Position numbers and translations under genes: made by a program
Part shown: in pieces, positions 14,966 to 22,014 of the stretch
Layout: each line of letters starts with the position of its first letter
How positions within the stretch are numbered: position 1 is the stretch's first letter
The notes under the pieces: generated by a model
Seen by the model: only the letters and a program-made list of their open reading frames with translations
The model's database searches: none
Told to the model about the DNA's origin: nothing
Source: Victivallales bacterium
Lineage (GTDB): Bacteria > Verrucomicrobiota > Lentisphaeria > Oligosphaerales > Oligosphaeraceae
Length of the DNA stretch: 28,362 bases
NCBI GenBank assembly: GCA_017964325.1
Contig: JAGCSE010000303.1
Location: 1-28,362, forward strand
Reading direction: 5' to 3'

Positions 14966-16129
14966 ATGGACAATTCAACAGGCATACAAAATGACGGGCA
15001 GGAATGGACACTCGACTCCTTGTCTCAATCCATACGGCAACTCCATGAGCATTTGGCAGCAAAAGCAAAGCACGCCATCAATATCTCTCTGACGTTGAGG
15101 AATTGGCTCATCGGATTCTACATCGCTGAATACCAACTACATGGTGCAGACAGAGCAAAATATGGAGAAAAGGTTGTTGTCACATTGGCTCAAATATTGA
15201 AGGGAATCTCAAACTGTAGCCGTCAAGAATTATATAAGTATATTTTATTCTATAAGTTATATCCCCAAATTGTCGGGACAGTGTACCGACAATTACCAGA
15301 ACACCTGATTCAATTGTTTCCATTGCCAATTGTCGGGACACTGTCCCGACAATTAAACCAGAAGGATTATTCATCTGACAATTTAGTTAGTAAATACTAT
15401 ACTGAACTTCTTTTCCTTTTGTCATATAGTCATTTCGATCTTCTTATTGATGTGGAAAATTCCACTGCTAGATCATTCTATGAAACTGAGTGCATTCGCG
15501 GATGCTGGTCTGTCCGCGAATTGAAACGCCAGATTGGTTCGATGCTTTATGAGCGCACGGCTCTGTCGTCAAACAAGCGGAAAATGACCCAACTTGCCAA
15601 TGCCAATGCGGAACACGACACACTTGCAATGACTATCCGCGACCCGTATGTGTTCGATTTTATTGGCTTGAAGGCCAGAGAAATCGTCAGTGAAAAATCA
15701 CTGGAAGATGCCTTGATAGGAAAACTACAGGATTTCCTCCTGGAACTCGGAAACGGCTTTTGCTTCGAGGCACGCCAAAAGCGGATTCTCATTGGAGACG
15801 AATATTTCCAGGTTGATTTGGTATTCTATCACAGGATTCTCAAGTGCCACATTCTAATTGACTTGAAAGACGAACCATTCTCACATGAGAACATTGGTCA
15901 ACTAAACTCGTATGTCGCATATTATGCAAAACACAAGATGACTGAAGGCGACAATCCCCCCATCGGAATCCTCCTTTGCACCCAGAAGAACAACGAACTG
16001 GTGGAGTATGCTTTGGCGGGGCTGAACCAGAAGATATTCGTCTCAAAGTACCAATTGGAACTGCCATCCAAACAGGATATGGAGGAATTCATACGCCATA
16101 ACCGCGCCGAACTTGAACAAGGAGACTAG
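14966..16129 (+). CDS. DUF1016/YhcG-type PD-(D/E)XK nuclease-domain protein
   Basis: Protein of 387 residues with the two-part YhcG architecture. The N-terminal helical DUF1016 domain covers about 15-215 (ISLTLRNWLIGFYIAEYQ, then SYSHFDLLIDVENSTARSFYE and CWSVRELKRQIGSMLYER). The C-terminal nuclease-like domain covers about 225-370, with FCFEARQKRI, Asp284 in YFQVDLVFYH and the IDLKDEPF motif (Asp299, Lys301), where most homologues have ELK. Family members are common in accessory and defence regions; their target is poorly known. Codon use is more AT-rich than the neighbours, suggesting transfer. The gene carries two 27-bp palindromes that encode IVGTVYRQL and IVGTLSRQL. It is a lone gene, convergent with trmO. 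Confidence 0.9.
   Translation: MDNSTGIQNDGQEWTLDSLSQSIRQLHEHLAAKAKHAINISLTLRNWLIGFYIAEYQLHGADRAKYGEKVVVTLAQILKGISNCSRQELYKYILFYKLYPQIVGTVYRQLPEHLIQLFPLPIVGTLSRQLNQKDYSSDNLVSKYYTELLFLLSYSHFDLLIDVENSTARSFYETECIRGCWSVRELKRQIGSMLYERTALSSNKRKMTQLANANAEHDTLAMTIRDPYVFDFIGLKAREIVSEKSLEDALIGKLQDFLLELGNGFCFEARQKRILIGDEYFQVDLVFYHRILKCHILIDLKDEPFSHENIGQLNSYVAYYAKHKMTEGDNPPIGILLCTQKNNELVEYALAGLNQKIFVSKYQLELPSKQDMEEFIRHNRAELEQGD
15268..15294. repeat. Imperfect 27-bp palindrome inside the DUF1016 gene, copy 1
   Basis: Arms AATTGTCGG (15268-15276) and CCGACAATT (15286-15294) flank GACAGTGTA. Twelve of thirteen base pairs match around a central G. It encodes the IVGTVYRQL segment and is 60 bp upstream of a perfect copy. 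Confidence 0.9.
15328..15354. repeat. Perfect 27-bp palindrome inside the DUF1016 gene, copy 2
   Basis: AATTGTCGGGACA (15328-15340) and TGTCCCGACAATT (15342-15354) are exact reverse complements around a single central C. It encodes IVGTLSRQL in the gene frame; because of the symmetry the opposite strand also encodes IVGTVSRQL. The in-frame 60-bp offset from copy 1 equals 20 codons. Confidence 0.95.
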
Positions 16130-16197
16130 GCTCATTTGAAAAAGAAGAAATAACGATCTCCACAAACAGCTAATTCACCATATCACAACAAAAGTTT

Positions 16198-16983
16198 TCA
16201 AAACGACAAACGATTGAAGGCGCGGTGGATGGCCTTGTCATGGTATTTGTCCTCTTCGGAAGCCAGATCCGTTTCCGTATAGCCGCTTGATATACGTTTC
16301 ACCGAAACACGCATATCCTTGATTTCAAACGAAATACGCCATGTTCTGTAAGCCAGGGCCAGTTCGCCTATCGGCAACGTCAACAAACGATGGCGTGTGG
16401 CATCCAGCGGCTCGTAGCCAAGCTGCGTCAACGCGAACTGCCGCAGACAAGACACGCCATGCGACTCCAGCCACGACACCTGCCGTTGCGCCGTTTCGGA
16501 AAACTCCACGGTGTATTCATGGCCTTCCTCCTCCCCTGTCCAACCTAATGCAGCATCTGGAAATGAGTCGGCATAAGGCAGATACGGCTTCACATCCAAT
16601 ATCGGCGTGCCATCGAGCAAATCATGGCCCGTTATCCAGATTTCGCTTTTTTCTATCTGTTGCAGACGGACGGCGCTCATGCCGATTGGATTCGGACGAT
16701 ATGGTGAACGGCTCGCGAACACACCGACTTTTCGTTCGACATGGCGTGGCGGCCGCACCTTCAGATGCCATCCCACATTTTGATGAAACCAATACAGCAC
16801 CCAAATGTGGCTGAAGCCTTCCAGATCCGCAAGTCCTTCCGTATATTCGGGATACAGACGAATCACACCCACATTGTCGCCTGCGACGACTCCCTGCCGC
16901 GGCACGTCGTATGGATATCGCGCCGCGCTGTTGAAAACACCTATCGGTCTGATTTGCAGAGTGTTCGGTTCCATTCCATCCAT
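16198..16983 (-). CDS. trmO: tRNA (N6-threonylcarbamoyladenosine-37)-methyltransferase TrmO
   Basis: SAM-dependent methyltransferase of the YaeB/UPF0066 family that makes m6t6A37 in threonine tRNA. The 261-residue protein has the family landmarks: LQIRPIGVFNS at the N-terminus, LEGFSHIWVLYWFHQN (about 54-69), GVFASRSPYRPNPIGMSAVRL (87-107) with the invariant RPNPIG, and DGTPILDVKPYLPYADS. A C-terminal extension from about 160 matches the longer TrmO form. It lies 25 nt after the metallophosphoesterase stop on the same strand. The start is uncertain: GGGAGGGG is about 17 nt from the first ATG, and Met4 is an alternative. It is the last gene of this minus-strand group. Confidence 0.93.
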   Translation of the reverse strand: MDGMEPNTLQIRPIGVFNSAARYPYDVPRQGVVAGDNVGVIRLYPEYTEGLADLEGFSHIWVLYWFHQNVGWHLKVRPPRHVERKVGVFASRSPYRPNPIGMSAVRLQQIEKSEIWITGHDLLDGTPILDVKPYLPYADSFPDAALGWTGEEEGHEYTVEFSETAQRQVSWLESHGVSCLRQFALTQLGYEPLDATRHRLLTLPIGELALAYRTWRISFEIKDMRVSVKRISSGYTETDLASEEDKYHDKAIHRAFNRLSF

Positions 16984-17008
16984 TCATGCAGGAGCATGCC
17001 CCTCCCAA

Positions 17009-17863
17009 TCAGACCACTTCAATCAACCGTGCGTCGCCACGGAAGCCGCCGCCTGTGACATATTGCATCTTGCCGGGCACCAGCTCGCCTTCGTAGTTGA
17101 AATGCAAGTGGCCTGTAATCAACGCCTTGATCAATGGCTCGTTTTTCACGTATTCGATGAATTCATTCGTCGCGAAATACGGTTGCTGCTGTTTGCGGCG
17201 ATGCGCGTCATAACAGGCCATCTTCTCGGCGGGGCAACCGCAGACGTAGGCACATGCGTTTTTGCGGCGAAGCATCATCTCGTCGTATAAATCCGGCGTG
17301 TAGATCGGATTGTGCATCAGCAACAGAATCGGCAAGCCCTTCGCGACTTCCGCCTTCAAGGCCGCCAATTGGCTCCACAGGAAATAGTAGTAGCCGTTAT
17401 CGACGCCGACGAGATTTACGCCGCCCACGACACGGGAGGCAAATTCCAAATCGTATTTGGTCATCGTCTGCACAAGATTGAACGACTGGTATTTGTAGGC
17501 CTCGTCCTCCCACGCTTCGCCGACATATTGGCTGAACTCGTGGTTGCCCGCGCATAGAAAATAGTCCGTCCTGTCCAAATACGACTTGCCGACCTCCACG
17601 TTCTTGTATGAGACGAAATCAATCAAATCGCCCGTGTGCAGCAGCAAGTCGCAGTTCCTGCTGCAGTAATCGACCATTTCATCAAGATTTTCCTGTATGC
17701 GGTTCGTGTCGCCGACAAACGCCTTGTGGCGGGCGGCAGCCAGATTGCGCTTACGCTCATTGTCGCGTTCGTCCGCAAGCGACAGATGGTTGTCGGTCGC
17801 ATGCAGGAAACGCAACGGTTTCGGTAGTCCGATTTCAATCTTACTGTTTACGTATTTTACCAT
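17009..17863 (-). CDS. Calcineurin-like metallophosphoesterase
   Basis: Dinuclear-metal phosphoesterase of 284 residues. All core motifs are visible: D-x-H as TDNH (Asp24, His26), GD at 78-79 (HTGDLID), GNHE at 106-109, the single His of LLLMHNP near 190, and GHLHF near 258. There is no signal peptide, so it is probably cytoplasmic. Family members act on phosphodiesters, nucleotides or phosphoproteins, and I cannot choose between them. The sequence before the ATG is A-rich (TAATAAAAA) with no Shine-Dalgarno. It lies 118 nt after the glycoside hydrolase gene and 25 nt before trmO, on the same strand. Confidence 0.9.
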   Translation of the reverse strand: MVKYVNSKIEIGLPKPLRFLHATDNHLSLADERDNERKRNLAAARHKAFVGDTNRIQENLDEMVDYCSRNCDLLLHTGDLIDFVSYKNVEVGKSYLDRTDYFLCAGNHEFSQYVGEAWEDEAYKYQSFNLVQTMTKYDLEFASRVVGGVNLVGVDNGYYYFLWSQLAALKAEVAKGLPILLLMHNPIYTPDLYDEMMLRRKNACAYVCGCPAEKMACYDAHRRKQQQPYFATNEFIEYVKNEPLIKALITGHLHFNYEGELVPGKMQYVTGGGFRGDARLIEVV

Positions 17864-17931
17864 TTTTTATTATCTATCTATTTGTCTTTTTTTTCGTGAA
17901 AACCGCCATGAAACCAACGAACTGACGGAGA

Positions 17932-17979
17932 AGCCAACGGCGTTTCACCGTTGGCTGGCGCAGGCGGGACGCAAGCGCC
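17932..17979 (-). repeat. Hairpin plus diverged copy of the GC-rich repeat after the hydrolase gene
   Basis: A perfect 9-bp stem, AGCCAACGG/CCGTTGGCT (17932-17940 and 17948-17956), abuts a second one, GGCGC/GCGCC (17957-17961 and 17975-17979). The second encloses CGCAGGCGGGACGCA (17959-17973), which matches the reverse complement of the 30-bp repeat at 12161-12250. In the hydrolase gene's direction it sits three bases after the stop codon. Neither stem is followed by a T-run on the minus strand, so a terminator role is uncertain. Confidence 0.65.
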
Positions 17980-17981
17980 AC

Positions 17982-20600
17982 TCAATACCGCAGGATGCGC
18001 GTCTCCGCGAACTTCAACGGCACTTCCAGTTTATCAACCGCCTCGGCCGTCACCGCCTTGTCGGTCACGACATCATAGACGATGGTCTTCTTCGGCAACG
18101 ACAACGTCACGGTACCATCTTTCGTGCCATGCAGAACCATGTTCATGCCATCTGTGTAGAAAACGCAGTCCGTATCCGTATAGAGATGGATGCCAGCACG
18201 ATGCGCCGCCAGACGCGCCAACGCCCACGGATAGCGCGGCGTGCCGCAATAGATGGAATTTGCCCGCATGACGACCGCCGCCGAACCATCCGGCCATGTG
18301 GCCAGAATTTCGTCGCCGTCCATAGGCTTCACGGCCATCAGCAGCGGCGTCTTGCTCATGACGGGCCAGTTTTCTGGCAGGCCGAGTTCGCGGCCGCGTG
18401 CCGTCGCCGTCGCGGTGACAACCGCTTCCGAATTCTCCACGCGAACCAGTTCATAGCCCGTCAACGCCTTCGACGCCGCCAAATCCAATCCTTTCACAGG
18501 ATCCATGATGCCCGGAGCATGCAGCCAGAAGACGAATTTGCCGTCAATCGCTTTCTTCAACTGCGCACGTTTCACATCATCCAACACCCACGGATTCAAC
18601 ATCATGAGCAATTTTGACTGAACTTTTCCTACCAATAGATCATCCAGCAAATACTGGCCAAATGCCGTGCCGAGGCGCGACGTTTCCAGACGCTGATGGC
18701 CGATCATCGGGCCGGACACACGCCCGCCATCCTTTGTGTAAGCGGCTGAATATTCGTCGAATACGACTGCAACTGACGGACGATACGGCATCGGCTTGGC
18801 CAGTTTCTGAATTTCCATCGGGCCAAGACGGCGCATCTCCTTCCAAAGTTCTCTGTCGTTGTACCATCCCAACGTGCACAGATCCATCCACCAGCAGGCC
18901 AGATTACGCACAATCTCTTCGCCTGTGTTGCGCAACAGCACCTGATGGGATTCCCACGGCGTCCTCACATAGTCGCTGAGACCGCCAAGCGAGCCGCCCG
19001 CAGCAAGATACGTCCGTGTATCGTCTTCAACAAGCCACATCTTGCCGGAATTCGTCACGGATTCGCAGACGGTCATGATATGACCACCGCCGCCAGACAG
19101 GCGGTCGTAGTACGACAGCGGCGAGCAGAGGATGTCGATGTCAGGGCATTCCAGCAGACGGCGCATGGCCAGATGGCCACATGCGCTCATGCGTCCCATC
19201 GTCGAAAATTCAAAACCATAACCATAGAAATAGACGGAGAGCTTATGCCCTTTCGTCGCATCGCGGACGACATGCGCGATGGACATCAGCGCGTCCGTCA
19301 TCTCGTCTTGCAGGAAGAGATTGTGGTCCAACACGGGCTGCGCCTCGCCTGGCAGCAGCAGCATGCCATAGACGGCCGCTTCGCGCCGTTCCTTCGGCAG
19401 CGGCGTCACCGCCGTCGCCAACGTCACGTTCGGCTTCCGCCACGCTGCCTGCAACGCCGCGTCTGTCCCGTATTTCTTCGCCAGCCAGCGACGGAATCCA
19501 GACTGTTCGCAATCCGAATAGCCATGGAACTCCTGCTGCCAGCTGTCGCGATAGAACCATTCGCTCGTGTTCTGCGCACAGGGATGGTAGCCTGCCATTG
19601 TGTCTGGATATTTCGTGTCCATGTATTCGATCAATGCTCGAAGATGCTCGCCTGCCTCCTTCCGCCATTTCAGCGACGACACGCTGACGAGCGAGCCGTG
19701 GTTGATTTTGTTCTCCAGCCATTTCATCGTCTCGCCCGGATTCTCGTCCTTCCACCATTGCGGCGGCTCAAGTCCCACGCGCGGAATGATTTTCGCCTGC
19801 GGATTCGCCATCAAAACCTGTTCGACGACGGCATCCACCTGCCCCCAGTTCCGTTCTTCGCCTTCATTCGGCCACGGCATCGGAACGGACGGCGTGATGA
19901 AATCAACGCCCGCTTCATGCGCCAACGCCACCTGCGAACGGAACATCCCGCCTACCATATTGCTCCTCAAACGACGGATGAACACCGGCGACGCGGGGCG
20001 GTAGCCCGCAAAAACAAATCTGGTCTCGACATCGGTCTTGATCCATACTCTTACCGTATAAATGTGGCCAGCTTGCAAATTCATCGGCTTCGCGACCGTA
20101 TAGAAATGGAAATCCGGCCATTTGCCGTTCGTCGGATCCTTTAGCGTGACATGGAGCGCAGAGCCGCCGTCGAGGCCGCCCGTCGGGTCGATGCCAAACG
20201 TACCGACCGTATTGCGTTCATCGCGCGGGAAATACATCCAGTCTTTCTCCAATTCATCGGGCGACTGGTTGAAATCATCAGCCTTGTAGAAGACGGTTCC
20301 ATCTGCCTTGTCAATCACTTCAAAACGGTCGAGCCAGATATTCGTCGGCTTGTGATCAAAACGGAAATGCATCGTCAATGGCGTGTTGCCAGGCTCTTCC
20401 ACCGCCGTGTCGAACTCAATCCACTGCCCGCCGGGCTTGACGAGAAGTTGCTGCGCTTCCGGGCCACCGAAAAACCAACGTGCCCGCACGGGAACGCCAT
20501 CGACCTGCAGCTGCGGAACGCCGTCGGCTACCCGCACCCGCACATCCGCCGCCATCACGCTCAATCCGCACACAGCCAGCAAAACATTCATCAGTTTCAT
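17982..20600 (-). CDS. Secreted GH-A-clan (GH42-like) glycoside hydrolase
   Basis: Exported carbohydrate-active protein of 872 residues. I start it at the second ATG (20600), since GGAG lies seven bases upstream of it and the product then opens with a clean signal peptide, MKLMNVLLAVCGLSVMAA. About residues 20-200 form beta-rich, carbohydrate-binding-like regions (WIEFDTAVEEPGN, IWLDRFEVIDKADGTVFY). The TIM-barrel domain follows, with VALAHEAGVDFITPSVPMPW, a candidate acid/base Glu in AQNTSEWFY (about 345) and a candidate nucleophile Glu in MWLVEDDTRTY (about 522). The C-terminal part resembles the trimerisation-like domain of GH42 beta-galactosidases. Family assignment is tentative. It is divergent from the U32 gene and upstream of the metallophosphoesterase and trmO. 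Confidence 0.75.
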   Translation of the reverse strand: MKLMNVLLAVCGLSVMAADVRVRVADGVPQLQVDGVPVRARWFFGGPEAQQLLVKPGGQWIEFDTAVEEPGNTPLTMHFRFDHKPTNIWLDRFEVIDKADGTVFYKADDFNQSPDELEKDWMYFPRDERNTVGTFGIDPTGGLDGGSALHVTLKDPTNGKWPDFHFYTVAKPMNLQAGHIYTVRVWIKTDVETRFVFAGYRPASPVFIRRLRSNMVGGMFRSQVALAHEAGVDFITPSVPMPWPNEGEERNWGQVDAVVEQVLMANPQAKIIPRVGLEPPQWWKDENPGETMKWLENKINHGSLVSVSSLKWRKEAGEHLRALIEYMDTKYPDTMAGYHPCAQNTSEWFYRDSWQQEFHGYSDCEQSGFRRWLAKKYGTDAALQAAWRKPNVTLATAVTPLPKERREAAVYGMLLLPGEAQPVLDHNLFLQDEMTDALMSIAHVVRDATKGHKLSVYFYGYGFEFSTMGRMSACGHLAMRRLLECPDIDILCSPLSYYDRLSGGGGHIMTVCESVTNSGKMWLVEDDTRTYLAAGGSLGGLSDYVRTPWESHQVLLRNTGEEIVRNLACWWMDLCTLGWYNDRELWKEMRRLGPMEIQKLAKPMPYRPSVAVVFDEYSAAYTKDGGRVSGPMIGHQRLETSRLGTAFGQYLLDDLLVGKVQSKLLMMLNPWVLDDVKRAQLKKAIDGKFVFWLHAPGIMDPVKGLDLAASKALTGYELVRVENSEAVVTATATARGRELGLPENWPVMSKTPLLMAVKPMDGDEILATWPDGSAAVVMRANSIYCGTPRYPWALARLAAHRAGIHLYTDTDCVFYTDGMNMVLHGTKDGTVTLSLPKKTIVYDVVTDKAVTAEAVDKLEVPLKFAETRILRY

Positions 20601-20635
20601 CGTTTTCTCCATGGATATTTTTGAAAAACAATTTT

Positions 20636-20687
20636 TTGAGATTTCAGCATCATACTTTACATTAGATTAATGGTTTCTTCCTGTCAA
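20636..20687. promoter_or_regulatory. Overlapping divergent promoters of the hydrolase and U32 genes
   Basis: On the minus strand TTGACA (20687-20682) and TAATGT (20664-20659) are 17 bp apart and point to the hydrolase gene. On the plus strand TTGAGA (20636-20641) and TACATT (20658-20663) are 16 bp apart and point to the U32 gene. The two -10 candidates occupy the same bases, so simultaneous use would be mutually exclusive. The plus-strand call is weaker. Confidence 0.4.
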
Positions 20688-20701
20688 ACAAGGCGTTTTT
20701 T

Positions 20702-21901
20702 ATGAAAAAAGTTGAACTACTCGCACCAGCCGGCAACCGCACCGCTCTCGCCGCCGCCATCCAGGCGGGCGCTGACGCCGTCTATCTTGGCATGAAATCT
20801 TTCAATATGCGCGGCGCACCGACCAATTTCACGACGGCGCAACTGAAAGCGGCCTCGGCGCTCTGCCGCGACCGCGGCATCAGGCTGTACGTCACCGTCA
20901 ACACGATCATCTATACGCGCGAACTGTCTAAACTGCAACGGCTTCTGGACGACATCGCGCCGTATGCGGACGCCGTCATCTGCTGGGATCCGGCCGTCAT
21001 CATAGGCTGCCGCGAACGGAACATTCCCGTCCACATCTCCACGCAGGCGTCCATCGCCAACACGCAGGCCGCCCTCTACTACAAACAGCTTGGAGCGGAA
21101 CGACTTGTATTGGCCCGTGAATGCACGTTGCGCGAAGTCGCCGCCATCCGCAAGCAGGCGAATATCGAAATCGAAGTGTTCGCCCACGGCGCCATGTGCG
21201 TCTCCGAATCAGGCCGCTGCTTCCTATCGCAGGACACGCTCGGACTTTCCGGCAACCGCGGCCTCTGCCGACAGAACTGCCGCCGTCCGTATCGCGTCAT
21301 CTGCCAAGACGGTCCGGGTGACTACGAAGTCTTTCCGAACGACAACCACGTCTTCTCCGCAAAGGACTTATGCACCCTGCCCTTCATCGACAAACTGCTA
21401 AATGCAGGCATCGATTCGCTTAAAATCGAAGGCCGCAACCGCCCACCGGACTATGTCCACACCGTCATCGCCGCCTACCGGCAGGCCATCAACGCATGGG
21501 CCGTTCATCAGCTGACGGACGAGCTGAAAAAGGAGCTCGTCGCCAAATGCCGCTCCGTCTTCAACCGCGACTTCTCCAACGGCTTCTTCCTCGGCCGCCC
21601 TATTACGGATTTCACGGAAAACGAAAATAACGCCGCCACGCAGAAACGGACACTCGTCGGAAAAATCATCAACTACTCTCAGCGGGCGGGCATCGCGCGG
21701 CTATGGTTGCAGAACGGAACGATTTCCGACACGGAGGATCTCGTCATCATGGGGCCGACGACCGGCGTCGTCGAATGTCATGTCGATGCGTTCCGCCGCG
21801 AAGACGATCCTACGCTGTCACCACACGCCACCGCCACCTTCCCCTGCCCTGTCAAGCTCCGCGCCAACGACGCCGTTTACAAAATCATTTCCTGTTCATA
21901 A
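20702..21901 (+). CDS. Peptidase U32 family protein (RNA hydroxylation type)
   Basis: Protein of 399 residues with the U32 fold. It opens with VELLAPAGNRTALAAAIQAGADAVYLG and carries the family signature EVFAHGAMCVSESGRCFLS (about residues 159-177), followed by GNRGLCRQNCRRPYR, which supplies the conserved cysteines. KIEGRNRPPDYV and a beta-rich C-terminal segment follow. Although named collagenase-like peptidases, the Escherichia coli relatives RlhA and TrhP are needed for 5-hydroxylation of 23S rRNA cytidine and tRNA wobble uridine, so an RNA-modification role is more likely than proteolysis. It starts at the ATG at 20702, with AAGG eight bases upstream. It is convergent with htpG across a long hairpin. 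Confidence 0.9.
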   Translation: MKKVELLAPAGNRTALAAAIQAGADAVYLGMKSFNMRGAPTNFTTAQLKAASALCRDRGIRLYVTVNTIIYTRELSKLQRLLDDIAPYADAVICWDPAVIIGCRERNIPVHISTQASIANTQAALYYKQLGAERLVLARECTLREVAAIRKQANIEIEVFAHGAMCVSESGRCFLSQDTLGLSGNRGLCRQNCRRPYRVICQDGPGDYEVFPNDNHVFSAKDLCTLPFIDKLLNAGIDSLKIEGRNRPPDYVHTVIAAYRQAINAWAVHQLTDELKKELVAKCRSVFNRDFSNGFFLGRPITDFTENENNAATQKRTLVGKIINYSQRAGIARLWLQNGTISDTEDLVIMGPTTGVVECHVDAFRREDDPTLSPHATATFPCPVKLRANDAVYKIISCS

Positions 21902-21920
21902 ATCATTTTCAACATATACA

Positions 21921-21971
21921 GCATAAAGAAGCCGAATGCGTTTTTCATATCCGCATTCGGCTTCTTTATGC
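21921..21971. terminator. Bidirectional terminator between U32 and htpG genes
   Basis: A perfect 20-bp stem pairs 21921-21940 with 21952-21971 around an 11-nt loop, and the outer part is A/T-rich (CATAAAGAAG against CTTCTTTATG). It lies 20 nt after the U32 stop and 43 nt beyond the htpG stop, as expected for a shared convergent terminator. It is followed 12 nt later by a GCATTAA array. Confidence 0.85.
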
Positions 21972-21983
21972 AATCACGCTAAG

Positions 21984-22010
21984 GCATTAAGCATTAAGCA
22001 TTAAGCATTA
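21984..22010. repeat. Short GCATTAA heptamer array
   Basis: Three full GCATTAA units and a fourth truncated one (GCATTA, then G) run up to within 5 bases of the htpG stop codon. The same heptamer forms the 17-copy array at 28244-28362. Confidence 0.9.
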
Positions 22011-22014
22011 GTCA

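Noticed and set aside
15180..15374. Minus-strand frame encoding IVGTVSRQ and IVGTLSRQF
   Set aside because: Mirrors the palindromes inside the DUF1016 gene; no independent coding evidence.
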